Shown: positions 37,591 through 48,080 of the stretch, piece after piece
How positions within the stretch are numbered: position 1 is the stretch's first letter
How the letters are laid out: each line of letters starts with the position of its first letter
Assembly (NCBI GenBank): GCA_041398905.1
Contig: JAWKTV010000012.1
Coordinates: 124,001 to 188,000, forward strand
Length of the DNA: 64,000 nucleotides
Source of the DNA: JAWKTV01 sp041398905
GTDB taxonomy: Bacteria; Planctomycetota; Planctomycetia; Planctomycetales; Planctomycetaceae
Direction: 5' to 3'
Program-made: the position numbers and the translations under genes
Notes under the pieces: model-generated
What the model saw: the letters and a program-made list of their open reading frames with translations, nothing else
The model's database searches: none
Told to the model about the DNA's origin: nothing

Positions 37591-40071
37591 TTATTGCAGG
37601 TCTTTGGGAATATACCAGTAGCGAAAGTCGAAGCCGGGCCTGAGCACGTACCATTTGACGTTGCGGAACTTCTGATGGTACGCGCCGTAGTCCTTCGTCA
37701 GCAGCATGAACAGGTACGGCTGATCGCGGTCGAGGGTGCGGTGCATCGCCATTTGAATGGTGTGCCGCTTTTCAGGGTCGAGTTCGAGCCGCATCATCTC
37801 GATGAGGCGGTCGACTTCCGGGTTGGCGTAAGAGACATGGTTGCTGCCGCGACTTGCCAGCCCCCCTTCGCTGCTGTGCCAGATCTGCTGCGGGTCGCTT
37901 TCGAGAGACTGCGACCAGCCCAGCGTGCAGGCGTCGTACTCTTTCGACTTCACCTTCTCGATGAAAGACGCGAACTCCAATGGGCGAATCTGCACATCGA
38001 TACCAGCCTTCTTGAAGCTGTGCTGCAGCAGGGTGACGATCGACTTCGCGGTCGAACTGCTTTGAGAGAACAGCAATTCGATCTTCAGTGTTTCGCCATT
38101 CCGGTCAAGCAGACCGTCACCGTCGGTGTCGACCCAGCCCGCTTCCGCGAGCAAGTTCTCGGCGACTTCCGGCGCGTAGGCCATCGGCTGCACCTTATGA
38201 TCGTAGGCGGGGCCAAAGTAGTACTGACTCCCGGAAACGACCTTGGCTTCGCCGCGATACTTCTGGGCGACGAACCCTTCGAGATCGGACAGCAGCCGGA
38301 ACGCCACGCGCACCCGGCGATCCTGAAACCGCGGGTCCAGCAGGTTCCACCCGATGTAAGTGAAGCCGGGTGAAAACCACGCCGCCTTGACGAACTTCGA
38401 CTTGAACCAGTCCGGCGGACCCGCCAGTTCATCGAAGTACTGGTCGGGGGTCAAGATCCAGTCGAAGTCGATCTCGCCGCTCTTGAGCGCCTGCAGCGCG
38501 GTGACGGGATCGCCGATGAACTTGAAAGTGATCTTGTCCAGGTATCCCTGATCCTGATCGTCCCAGTAGTCCTTGCGGCGAGTAACGGTGATGCTGCTGC
38601 CGCGATCCCACTTCTCGATGGCGTAGGGGCCGGTCCCCAGCGGCTGTTCGTTGTAGCGAGTATCGGTGTTGTAGAATTTCCCGAAACGCGGCCCCGAAAC
38701 GCTGACCAGCTTCCGCGACGCCTCTTCCTCTTCGGTCAGCTTCTCCAGAGTCAGCTCCTCCTTGAACTCCTCCTTGATACGCTGCTTGAAGACATGCAGT
38801 GGCGGGGCGAAGTAGCCCAGTCCGGCCGTGAACTCGAACGCCTTGAAGTACTGTTCACGGTACTTCATCCGGCAGACAAGCGGCTTGACCGCGCGACACT
38901 CGACGACATCGGCGTAATAGACTCGCAGCGAGTCGCCATCCACGAAGCGGCTGTTGATGACGCCGTACGCGAACTCAAGGTCGGCCGCCGTGAACGGCAC
39001 GCCATCCGCCCACTTCGCGTTGTCACGAATGTAATACGTGATCACCGTCTCCCGCTCGATGGCCGTGTACTGGTCCGGCTTGAGCGTGAGCGCGACGTCC
39101 CCCGGCTTCACATCCCCCTGCACCAGCGGGTTCTCGGCCGTCTTCGGACGAACGGTCAGTGTCCCATCGACCGCCAGTTCGGTCTCGCCGTAGATGTCCG
39201 CACCGATCAAGACGCGGTACTCGCCGCCAGGGATGCCACTGACGGCCACCTCGCCGTCCAGGTCGCTCCAAAACTCGAAGCCCTTGGTCGGCACCTCCTC
39301 TGGTCGCGTCCCCGCTTCGCCGGCCCATTCGAGTCGAACATACGTGCCATCAGCGGGTTTGCCGTCAATGGTCGTCAACCGCAGCAACTTGCGCGGCGGC
39401 TGGAAGTCTTCAGGAGGCTCCTCGGGGGCGTCGGGGTACTGGAGCGTACCGCTGCTCGCCGGAACCGCACCATCAATCGCCACACGTCGTTCGAACCCGG
39501 TGGTATCCGGAGTCAGGCGGATCGAGTCTTCGGTAATCCACTCACGTGCGAGCTTGGGGTACCATTCGAGCGTTTCGGGGTGCTGGCCCGCCAGCGCGTC
39601 CCGCACGTAACTGGAAATGTAGGTTTCGTATGACGACGTCTCGATGATCGAGTTGAGCGTCTGCGGCTCGGCCGGGTAGCGGACCGTAAGCTGCCCGCCC
39701 GTCACCGGCTGCGATGGGTTCCGGGCTGCCGCCTCATTCCCCACATCCGCGGGAATCGAGCCGCCGATCGCGAGCAGATCCTGTCCGGCCGGGAGCCGGG
39801 GGATCTCAATGCCATCGATCGACTCGATAATCCCGACCCGGGGGACATCGGGGTACTTGTCGTACAGCGGCTCGTCGGTATCGGTGAAGGTCAGCTTCCC
39901 GCCGGTCGTACCACGGACCGCAGGAATTGTGAACGCCGCTTGCTCGTCGGCGGTATCTCCGCCGCACCCGGAGAGAAGCAGCAGGCTGGTCAAGCTTCCC
40001 AACAGGAGGCAGGCTCCGAGTCGACTCATCCGTGTCGTCGCAATGGGGTTCAAAGAAACAGAGTCCGTCAT
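37591..40071 (-). CDS. peptide-type ABC transporter substrate-binding lipoprotein with inserted beta domain
   Basis: The 826-residue protein has a lipoprotein signal (LLLLSGC, Cys near residue 36). The SBP_bac_5 domain starts near residue 128 (GGQLTVRYPAEPQTLNSI) and resumes at ITYYIRDNAKWADGVPFTAA near residue 344, continuing with RKDYWDDQDQGYLDKITFKF and DACTLGWSQSLESDPQQIW. Residues about 195-335 are extra: a beta-rich stretch including KPADGTYVRLEWAG and GEVAVSGIPGGEYRVLIGAD, resembling a carboxypeptidase-regulatory or SdrD-B-like sandwich. Typical family members have about 530 residues. The first gene of the operon with two permeases. The start at 40071 or at the ATG 14 codons later cannot be separated. 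Ligand unknown. Confidence 0.88.
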   Translation of the reverse strand: MTDSVSLNPIATTRMSRLGACLLLGSLTSLLLLSGCGGDTADEQAAFTIPAVRGTTGGKLTFTDTDEPLYDKYPDVPRVGIIESIDGIEIPRLPAGQDLLAIGGSIPADVGNEAAARNPSQPVTGGQLTVRYPAEPQTLNSIIETSSYETYISSYVRDALAGQHPETLEWYPKLAREWITEDSIRLTPDTTGFERRVAIDGAVPASSGTLQYPDAPEEPPEDFQPPRKLLRLTTIDGKPADGTYVRLEWAGEAGTRPEEVPTKGFEFWSDLDGEVAVSGIPGGEYRVLIGADIYGETELAVDGTLTVRPKTAENPLVQGDVKPGDVALTLKPDQYTAIERETVITYYIRDNAKWADGVPFTAADLEFAYGVINSRFVDGDSLRVYYADVVECRAVKPLVCRMKYREQYFKAFEFTAGLGYFAPPLHVFKQRIKEEFKEELTLEKLTEEEEASRKLVSVSGPRFGKFYNTDTRYNEQPLGTGPYAIEKWDRGSSITVTRRKDYWDDQDQGYLDKITFKFIGDPVTALQALKSGEIDFDWILTPDQYFDELAGPPDWFKSKFVKAAWFSPGFTYIGWNLLDPRFQDRRVRVAFRLLSDLEGFVAQKYRGEAKVVSGSQYYFGPAYDHKVQPMAYAPEVAENLLAEAGWVDTDGDGLLDRNGETLKIELLFSQSSSTAKSIVTLLQHSFKKAGIDVQIRPLEFASFIEKVKSKEYDACTLGWSQSLESDPQQIWHSSEGGLASRGSNHVSYANPEVDRLIEMMRLELDPEKRHTIQMAMHRTLDRDQPYLFMLLTKDYGAYHQKFRNVKWYVLRPGFDFRYWYIPKDLQ

Positions 40072-40272
40072 GTTCGCGGAATTCTGTCAGATGGACTCGC
40101 CCGACAAGGTTGCGTGACGTGGGGCCGAGCCGGGAGGACAGTCGCGTGGCTGCGGTGTCCGCACCGACCGCTGGGTGCTCAACGATTGCCAACCGAGGTG
40201 TCGGGCGGCGATGATGGCGGCCGGTCGATTGACCGTCACCCCGATCTGTCCCCCTTTGTCCCGCGATCGCCC

Positions 40273-41202
40273 ATGCGCATGCGCCTGCTGCTTTGCCTGT
40301 TGTGTTTACCGACGCTGCTTGTCGCCCAGGACGGCGGCCGGCCTGGCCGTCGTGAGCGGGGCGAGCCGCGCGGCTTCGGCGGGCCGATCACTCTCAACGA
40401 CGACGACGTGCCCGCTTTCCCCGAGCCTCCCGCCGGCTTCGACAAGCAGCGAGACGACATCCCGCACGGCAAGCTACAGATGATCGAGTATGACTCGAAG
40501 ACCGTCGGCACCCGCCGCAAGCTGAATGTCTATACGCCCCCGAATTACTCGACGGACGAGCGGTACCCCGTGCTGTACCTGCTGCACGGCATTGGCGGCG
40601 ACGAAACCGAGTGGGAGCGGTTCGCGCGGCCCGGCGTGCTGCTCGACAACTTGATCGCCGAGGGCAAGGCGGTGCCGATGATCGTCGTCATGCCGAATGG
40701 CCGGGCGCAGAAGAACGATCGCGCGGAAGGTAACGTCTTCGCGGCGGCACCGGCGTTTGCAACCTTCGAGCAAGACCTGTTGGATGACGTCATCCCCGCG
40801 ATCGAAGCGCGCTACAGCGTTCAAGCGGATCGTGAGCATCGGGCGATCGCCGGTCTGTCGATGGGGGGCGGGCAGTCACTAAACTTCGGGCTGAAGCACC
40901 TCGACACCTTCGCATCCGTCGGCGGGTTCTCGTCGGCCCCAAACACGAAATCCCCTGTAGAACTGCTGCCCGACCCCGCGAAGGCCAAAGAGCAACTCCA
41001 GCTCCTGTGGCTCTCATGCGGCACCAAGGATGGCCTGATCAACATCAGCCAGCGGACGCACAAGCACCTGCAGGCCCATGACATCCCGCACGTCTGGCAC
41101 ATCACCGAACATGGCCACGACCCGCCGGAGTGGAAGCAGGCGCTCTACCACTTCTTGCAAAAGGTGTTTCAGCCCGGCGACATCGCGTCAACGGGAACGT
41201 GA
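40273..41202 (+). CDS. secreted esterase D-type alpha/beta hydrolase
   Basis: The 309-residue product has a signal peptide (MRMRLLLCLLCLPTLLVAQ) and an esterase (PF00756-type) domain: YPVLYLLHGIGGDETEW, the nucleophile elbow IAGLSMGGGQSLNFG, the Asp region LLWLSCGTKDGLIN and the His in ITEHGHDPPEW. Proteins with this set are feruloyl or acetyl-xylan esterases, S-formylglutathione-like hydrolases or enterochelin esterase relatives. A secreted form in a planctomycete suggests polysaccharide deacylation, by inference. Start chosen at the ATG directly before the signal peptide. Divergent from the ABC operon with about 200 bases between. Confidence 0.88.
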   Translation: MRMRLLLCLLCLPTLLVAQDGGRPGRRERGEPRGFGGPITLNDDDVPAFPEPPAGFDKQRDDIPHGKLQMIEYDSKTVGTRRKLNVYTPPNYSTDERYPVLYLLHGIGGDETEWERFARPGVLLDNLIAEGKAVPMIVVMPNGRAQKNDRAEGNVFAAAPAFATFEQDLLDDVIPAIEARYSVQADREHRAIAGLSMGGGQSLNFGLKHLDTFASVGGFSSAPNTKSPVELLPDPAKAKEQLQLLWLSCGTKDGLINISQRTHKHLQAHDIPHVWHITEHGHDPPEWKQALYHFLQKVFQPGDIASTGT

Positions 41203-41404
41203 TTCTGAGGCGTACCGAACCGGCGCGATGCGATCCGTGCGCCGACTGGGACCTGTGTGAAATTGACCGGCGGTCCGCAGGATCGTCCGTGGGAAGATTG
41301 CGGCCTGCTTTGCGTTGTCCATTCCACAAGGTTCCTCGTCGTACCCGCAGCAGTGCTGCGGCTTGACGGGACCACTGTTCATTCCGACTTGGCGGGAGTT
41401 CCTC

Positions 41405-42655
41405 ATGAACGCGATGCGGTGCCTGATCTGCGTTGCCTGGCTTTCCAGTATCGCTTGCGGCGAAGACCTGGAGGTTGCGCCGGGGCCGACGGCTGAAGCC
41501 GACACGGCGACCGGGCCCCTGCCCGATGCACCACGGCACTGGCATTCCCGGATCGACGATGCCCGACGCGAGTCGCTGAGCGTGCTGCAGTTCTGCCGTG
41601 GGAAGCTGCTGCACTGTCCGAAAGATCAGGCACCCGGATTGCAGGTCTGGTGCGATCAACTGGAGCGGCAGGTTGCCGGTATCAATCCGGATCTTGATCC
41701 CGACTTGTGGCCCGCGATTGATCTCGATCAGCTCCAGACGCTCAACCCCGACTTCTGGACGGCGTTCTATGAGGTTCACCCGAACGACTGGGTCTGGCTG
41801 TTCGCCCAGGCGGAGCTGAATGGAATTCAGGGGCACTTCGATCGCGCTGAGATCATGCTCATCTTGGCCGGTCAGCATCCGGTCAGCGATCAGGTGCGAC
41901 AACTGCTGGCGAACCGGGTGAACGAGTATCGCGCGGCGACACTCGCGTCTCGTGAGGTCATCCGCCTCGGTGTTTCGCTCCATGACGCGGGCGAGTACGA
42001 CCGCGCGATGGCCGCTTATCAAGTCGCCATCGATCTGTGGCCGCAAAGCGCGCTCGCCTATTTCGAAATGTCCTATTCCCTCCGGTCGAAGATCGTCGCG
42101 GAGCCAGGCACCGGCCCGGAGGCTGGATTGCCGTTGGACAACCCAGACGTCGTGGCCGGGATGGATCTCGCCCGCAAGCTCAATCCCGTCGCCGCAATGG
42201 GGTATCAAGGTGACATTCGACGATGGTTACCCACGGAAGCAGGCGTGCCTCTCTCGTCTGAGCAGATCGCGACCGCGGTGACCCTGCCCAAATCGCTGGA
42301 GGAGCGGTGGCAGGCCATCGCGTCGAAGTGGCCGCAGCCGGCCAGCAACGAAGAGCTGGCGTCCTTTGCCCAGGTCGCGGTGCAAATCGGCCAGCATCAT
42401 CTGGCGCTGCACACGCAACAGGCGCTGGTGGGCCGTCGCGGCTACTCGCCGGACGACTTCAAAGTGTTTCAACAACTGTTGCCGCTGGTGGCGAAAGGGG
42501 AAGCAGCGGAAAGGATCCCGGCGCGACTCGGTGGGAAGGAGCCGCTGATCGTGGTCCGCCCCGAACTCGCGACGATCCCCGAAGCCGCCCCGGAGGAGAC
42601 CAAAGAGCCTCCGGCTGGCGAAGCCGCGGACGCTGTGAAGCCCCAGAACCCGTAG
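41405..42655 (+). CDS. exported TPR-containing protein, hypothetical
   Basis: The ATG has GGGAG about 10 bases upstream. The 416-residue product has a short signal sequence ending in a possible lipobox (CVAWLSSIACGED). At least one tetratricopeptide repeat is visible, LHDAGEYDRAMAAYQVAIDL with the following helix SALAYFEMSYSLRSK. The middle and C-terminal parts are also helical with conserved-looking Trp and Asp residues; the tail is Pro/Glu-rich. TPR modules mediate protein interactions; nothing more specific can be said. The gene is followed after 81 bases by a 37-residue membrane peptide on the same strand. Confidence 0.65.
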   Translation: MNAMRCLICVAWLSSIACGEDLEVAPGPTAEADTATGPLPDAPRHWHSRIDDARRESLSVLQFCRGKLLHCPKDQAPGLQVWCDQLERQVAGINPDLDPDLWPAIDLDQLQTLNPDFWTAFYEVHPNDWVWLFAQAELNGIQGHFDRAEIMLILAGQHPVSDQVRQLLANRVNEYRAATLASREVIRLGVSLHDAGEYDRAMAAYQVAIDLWPQSALAYFEMSYSLRSKIVAEPGTGPEAGLPLDNPDVVAGMDLARKLNPVAAMGYQGDIRRWLPTEAGVPLSSEQIATAVTLPKSLEERWQAIASKWPQPASNEELASFAQVAVQIGQHHLALHTQQALVGRRGYSPDDFKVFQQLLPLVAKGEAAERIPARLGGKEPLIVVRPELATIPEAAPEETKEPPAGEAADAVKPQNP

Positions 42656-42736
42656 TCCACGCGACGAGTCACGCCGGCCGTCCCTCGCGCGGCTGCACGC
42701 GATGCTCGCGTCGGACTTGTGTCGGAGGAGTTCAAG

Positions 42737-42850
42737 ATGACCAAGTCATCTCGATTGAACTACTTGATCCTGCTGGCGTTCGTGCTGGTCGCCATCGCCT
42801 TCCTGATCCACCGCTGGCTAAACTTCGCGGAGGAGGTCGGGAACATTTAG
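42737..42850 (+). CDS. 37-residue single-TM membrane peptide
   Basis: A short ORF with a strong ribosome-binding site, GGAGGAG ending 6 bases before the ATG. The product starts MTKSSRLNYLILLAFVLVAI, has one TM helix of about 18 residues and ends in the short polar segment HRWLNFAEEVGNI. Basic residues before the helix suggest the N-terminus stays in the cytosol. Small inner-membrane peptides like this regulate or stabilise larger membrane complexes; a specific partner is not evident, though the FtsX-type permease gene is convergent 34 bases away. Good spacing and composition make it more credible than a chance ORF. Confidence 0.65.
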   Translation: MTKSSRLNYLILLAFVLVAIAFLIHRWLNFAEEVGNI

Positions 42851-42884
42851 GTCGTCGCCGCCGTCACAAGGGACACCGGTGAGC

Positions 42885-44222
42885 CTACACGCGGCGAATG
42901 GCTTCCATGGGGGGCTTGGTCGCCGCTCGCCATGCCGGGTACAGGCCACCCAGCATGCCTAAGACCGTACTGAACAGGACACTCGTCGCCAGCAGTGCCG
43001 GGCCGGCATAGAGGTTAAGTCGCTCCGGCTGCCAGGCGTTGATCCCCTGCACGACGACCCAGCCGACCATCGCGCCGAGCAGGCCGCCCCCCAAACCGAG
43101 CAATCCGCTCTCGAAGGTGATGAGCCAGATGACGTTCCGCCGGGTCCACCCGTTCGCGCGAAGGATGCCGAACTCGATCATCCGCTCGGTCACGCTCATC
43201 AGCATGGTGTTGATGATGCTGAAGACGGCGATCAGCAGGCCGACGGCGGTCATGACCGTCAGGAACAGTTTGAGGTCGCCGGTGAAGTCCTCGAACCGCT
43301 CGGCCCAGTCCTCCTGCGTGCGGACTTCGATGGGCGACTCGGACTCGCGACTGCGGCTCGTGCCTCCGCTCGGCGCGTTGGGCTGGTTCGCATCGGCAAC
43401 CACGTCTGGTTCGTCGGGGACGGGTGCGTCGGGGGCTGAGGTGTCGGTCCCGGTCGCACCGCCGCGGAGGGCGGCGTCGAGCAGGACCTTCTGGAGCGGC
43501 GACGGTTGCCACAACCGCAGGTCGCGACCGGCGAACCGCGCTTCAATCTGCTCCGCCAGCACCGAATCCGTGACGCTGCCATCCTGCTCGGCGTAGAAGC
43601 AGGAGACGGTCGCGGGGTCGACGCGGGCCATTTCGCGGACGGCGTTGATGTCGAGCAGAATGTTGACGTCAAGCAGCAGCGATCCGCAGTGGTAGATGCC
43701 AACGACCGTCAGCTCGAACCCGTTGACCTCGATGGGATCGCCGACTTCGAGATCGAACTCGCTGGCGATCTGCCGGCTGACGAGGCAGTTTCGGGTGCCC
43801 ACATCGCGCTGGTCGAGGAACCGTCCGCCGGGGAGCAGGTTCTCGTCGTACACCCCATGCTTGAGCTTGAGCCGTTCGACGATGTCGAAGCCGAGCAGGA
43901 ACCGGGGGGGGCTGATGATGGTCTGGTCTTGAATGCGATTGACGCGGGAAAGCACCTCGGCGTTGACGACGGTGACGCCGGGAACCGCGGCGATTTCGGC
44001 CTGCCAATCGGCGGGGAGGGCTGAGAAGAGGGGCAGCGGTGCCCCCCGCTGCTGGACGAGCAAGCCGGGAATCTGCTCGAACGTCGACTGCACCAGCATC
44101 GCGATGCCCCCCGCGATCGAGAAGAGTCCGACCATGCCGGCGATGGCGACGGTCAGGCCCAGCATCGACAGCGCGGTGCGGAGCGGACGCGAACGCAGGT
44201 TTTGCAGGGCGAAGCGGAACAT
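42885..44222 (-). CDS. MacB/FtsX-type ABC transporter permease
   Basis: The 445-residue protein has a first TM helix (TALSMLGLTVAIAGMVGLF region), a MacB-like periplasmic domain, then three C-terminal TM helices with the conserved MTAVGLLIAVFSIINTMLMS, RMIEFGILRANGWTRRNVIW and GMLGGLYPAWRAATKPPMEA. Between the periplasmic domain and the membrane part is a low-complexity Pro/Asp/Ser-rich linker of about 50 residues (near 265-315). These permeases use an ATPase to drive lipoprotein export or efflux by mechanotransmission; no ATPase gene is adjacent. The ATG at 44222 starts 2 bases after the stop of tsaB, so the two genes are translationally coupled; a TTG two codons further upstream is an alternative start. 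Confidence 0.88.
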   Translation of the reverse strand: MFRFALQNLRSRPLRTALSMLGLTVAIAGMVGLFSIAGGIAMLVQSTFEQIPGLLVQQRGAPLPLFSALPADWQAEIAAVPGVTVVNAEVLSRVNRIQDQTIISPPRFLLGFDIVERLKLKHGVYDENLLPGGRFLDQRDVGTRNCLVSRQIASEFDLEVGDPIEVNGFELTVVGIYHCGSLLLDVNILLDINAVREMARVDPATVSCFYAEQDGSVTDSVLAEQIEARFAGRDLRLWQPSPLQKVLLDAALRGGATGTDTSAPDAPVPDEPDVVADANQPNAPSGGTSRSRESESPIEVRTQEDWAERFEDFTGDLKLFLTVMTAVGLLIAVFSIINTMLMSVTERMIEFGILRANGWTRRNVIWLITFESGLLGLGGGLLGAMVGWVVVQGINAWQPERLNLYAGPALLATSVLFSTVLGMLGGLYPAWRAATKPPMEAIRRV

Positions 44223-44224
44223 GT

Positions 44225-44930
44225 TCAAACGCCGTCTCCCGGCACGGTCGCCTGCGCCCGCCGCTCACGCTGCTCCTCGGCAGCGCTGCGGCGAATGTAG
44301 AGAGGCTCGAGCTTGTACAGGTCGTCGACCTCCCCATTCAGAGCCGCCTGTTCACCAAGGCAGGCCACGATCGCAGCCCGAGGCTCCCAATAACTGGCGG
44401 GACAGAGGGCGAATTCGGGGAACTCGTCCGGCCGATGCTCGAGAGCCGGACCGGCGAATCGGTCGCCACGAGCGACGCTGGCGATGACCGCCTCCCAGGG
44501 TTCGATGATGATTGCCCCGTCGCGGGTCCATTGCCCGCCGTGCTGTCGATGGAAACGGGCGCGAAAGACTTCGCCCCGCTGCGCATCCACGAGCGTATCG
44601 ACTTTGTCGACATCCTGCGGCGCGGCCGCGGCAATGGCGTGCAGCGTCTCGACAGCCACCACCTGGCAGCCTGTCGCATAGGCGAAGGTCTTTGCGCACA
44701 CCACGCCGACGCGCAAGCCTGTGAAGCTCCCCGGTCCGATGCTGACGGCGACGCATTGGCAGTCGGCGGGGCGCAGACCGGCCGAGTCGAACATCGCCGC
44801 AAGCTCGCTGACGAGTGTGCGCGCATGCCTTCGGCCGGACCGCGAGATCGACGGCGGCGATCGTTTCGCCACCATCAACCAGCGCGATGGTCCCGGTCAT
44901 GCCGGAGGTTTCAAGTCCGAGTGTCAGCAT
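44225..44930 (-). CDS. tsaB: tRNA t6A biosynthesis protein TsaB (one frameshift)
   Basis: The start MLTLGLETSGMTGTIALVDG is the typical N-terminus. The frame changes at about 44845, after which HARTLVSELAAMFDSAG, the hallmark VSIGPGSFTGLRVGVVCAKT and VVAVETLHAIAA follow in order. About 234 residues in total. TsaB is the inactive partner of TsaD and, with TsaE, makes N6-threonylcarbamoyladenosine in ANN-decoding tRNAs, an essential modification in most bacteria. TsaD and TsaE genes are not in the window. The gene ends 2 bases before the MacB/FtsX permease start. The break is best explained by one missing base. Confidence 0.88.
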
Positions 44931-45220
44931 GTGAGCATCGTAGGGCGTGGCCGCGTTGTGGCAAATCACCCGCGAATGGTGGGGCCGACTGCTCCCCTCC
45001 GGTGACGGGTCACTGGTGAGCAATTCGGGCCCAAATCGCCAACTCTCGAAGTGTTGCCTCAACCTTCCCCCTGCGCCGGAAGCAGTTGCCTGAAGGTTGA
45101 TTTCACGCTTCGCGAAGGGTGTTCGCTGGCAAACTCACGCCAGGCATCTAAACTTCCTGCTTGATAAGCATTTCTCGCCCTCCCTGCCGGCCGCGCGGCC
45201 GTTTCGATCGACCTACGCTC

Positions 45221-46644
<1,424 letters not shown>

Positions 46645-46648
<4 letters not shown>

Positions 46649-47442
46649 GCGCGCTCCCGCGAGACTGGCGTTCACGAATCGCGGATTCCCCCAACGGCGT
46701 CCCTGTCCGCCCCCGACTGCTGGTCAGCGTCCGGAACGTCGAAGAGGCGACGGCGGCCATCGCCGGAGGCTGCGACTGGCTGGACATCAAAGAGCCCGCA
46801 CATGGTCCGCTGGGACGGCCCGACAGTTCGGTCGCGGTCGCAATACAAGACTGGCTGGGCGACTCGCCGGCGCTCCCCTGCTCTGCCGCGATCGGTGAAA
46901 TGGTCGAACTTCTGCATGGGCGGACAGCCGATCGGGCTGACGCACGGAAGATCGCGTCACGGCTCGCGGTGGTAAAAACCGGTCTCGCAGGCTGTGCGGA
47001 CAGGCCGGAGTGGGAGGCGGAACTGGAAGGTCTTGTCGGCGAGCTGCCAATGGAGTTGATCGCCGTGACGTACGCCGATCACGAAGCCGCGGGTGCGCCG
47101 CAACTGGCGGCGACAATCAAGGCGGCGTCGCGCGCGGGCTGCCTGGGAGTCCTGGTCGACACCTGGGACAAACGCGGCTCGAAGCTGCTCGACTGCCTGT
47201 CGATCGATGAACTGGGGCATTTCCGCCGGCAGGCTCATGCGGCGGGGCTGATGTTCAGCGTGGCGGGTCGGCTCGACCTGCCTGCGATACAGTCGCTGGT
47301 TCGGTGCGGCTGCGATGTCATCGGAGTCCGCTCAGCCGCTTGCCGAAGCGGCGACCGGAACTCCGCCATCTCCACGGAGGCTGTTGCGGAGCTTGCGGCA
47401 CTGCTTGACGCAGCCGCCGGTACGCCATTGACCGCAGGCTGA
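46645..47442 (+). CDS. mfnB: (5-formylfuran-3-yl)methyl phosphate synthase MfnB
   Basis: The 265-residue TIM-barrel protein has the MfnB signature: RLLVSVRNVEEATAAIAGG, the catalytic-lysine block DWLDIKEPAHGPLGRPD, a strand VKTGLAG, VLVDTWDKRGSKLLDCL and CGCDVIGVRSAACRSGDRN. MfnB condenses two glyceraldehyde-3-phosphate molecules to the furan precursor of methanofuran. In planctomycetes and methylotrophs methanofuran-type cofactors carry formyl groups in the tetrahydromethanopterin pathway of formaldehyde oxidation. The GTG start overlaps the stop of the upstream FAD oxidoreductase. No other C1 gene is in the window, consistent with scattered C1 genes in this phylum. The first 20 residues are likely a non-conserved extension. 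Confidence 0.85.
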
Positions 47443-47942
47443 CGGCATTCGGTCTCACCCGGACCAGATGCGCTGCCCTTCGCCTGACCGAGGAGCGATC
47501 CGCAGCGCCGCAAGGGTCGTGTGACCTCTAGAGCAGCGGTGTGGCGATTCGGCCGGTGGCGAACGGTACCGTCCTACCGATGTGGACATACCGATCCGTC
47601 ACCAGCGGCTGCCGCGACGACGGCAGATCGACCCCGCTCGCCAGCAGCAACCTCAAGCGGCGACGACAGATCGGTCACACACCAGAGATAGAACCCCACC
47701 TGACAAGAAAATCTGTGGACCCGGTGCGTAGATGTTTCATGGCGTCCCGCGTTCTCCTCGTTGGCGAGTTCGGTCGAGGTCTCGCTGAACGATGACTCAA
47801 GTTTTTCGGATGGTGACTCGGCCCCCCACCTGCAGCCATCCTCCGCGAATTCGCCGGCCTCTCCCACAGGAGGCTGGTTCAATTCCACCCCACCACATTC
47901 GTCTGTTGACGGACGAACTGTTCCCACCTTGTGAAGGTCCCC
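47443..47942. other. 500-base interval, upstream region of the YLDPG operon
   Basis: No convincing ORF is present on either strand. A TTGACG hexamer at 47906-47911 is a possible -35 element, but no good -10 follows at the right spacing. Since the next operon starts at 47943, its promoter is expected within this interval. Confidence 0.4.
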
Positions 47943-48080
47943 ATGAATACTTTTGCGCAGTTGGCTTATCTCGACCCGGGTGCTGGCAGTTTGCTGCTGC
48001 AAGTGCTCGTGGCGGGCGGTGCCGGTCTGGGCGTGCTGGTCAAGCATCTTTGGAAGTCGTTTCGGGCCGCCGGTCATTGA
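47943..48080 (+). CDS. YLDPG-motif small membrane peptide, 45 aa
   Basis: A short ORF reading MNTFAQLAYLDPGAGSLLLQ followed by a Gly/Val-rich hydrophobic helix and the basic end KHLWKSFRAAGH. Small proteins with a YLDPG(T/A)GSLLLQ start and one TM helix are found in diverse bacteria, commonly beside SAM methyltransferase and sulfatase-like genes; I state this from memory. Here the stop codon overlaps the putative TTG start of the methyltransferase gene. Its function is not known, and a role as a membrane anchor or assembly peptide for the operon products is inference. It is too short for most gene finders. Confidence 0.75.
   Translation: MNTFAQLAYLDPGAGSLLLQVLVAGGAGLGVLVKHLWKSFRAAGH

Noticed and set aside
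47541..47795. 84-residue open frame before the YLDPG operon
   Set aside because: No ribosome-binding site and a composition unlike real proteins of the window.
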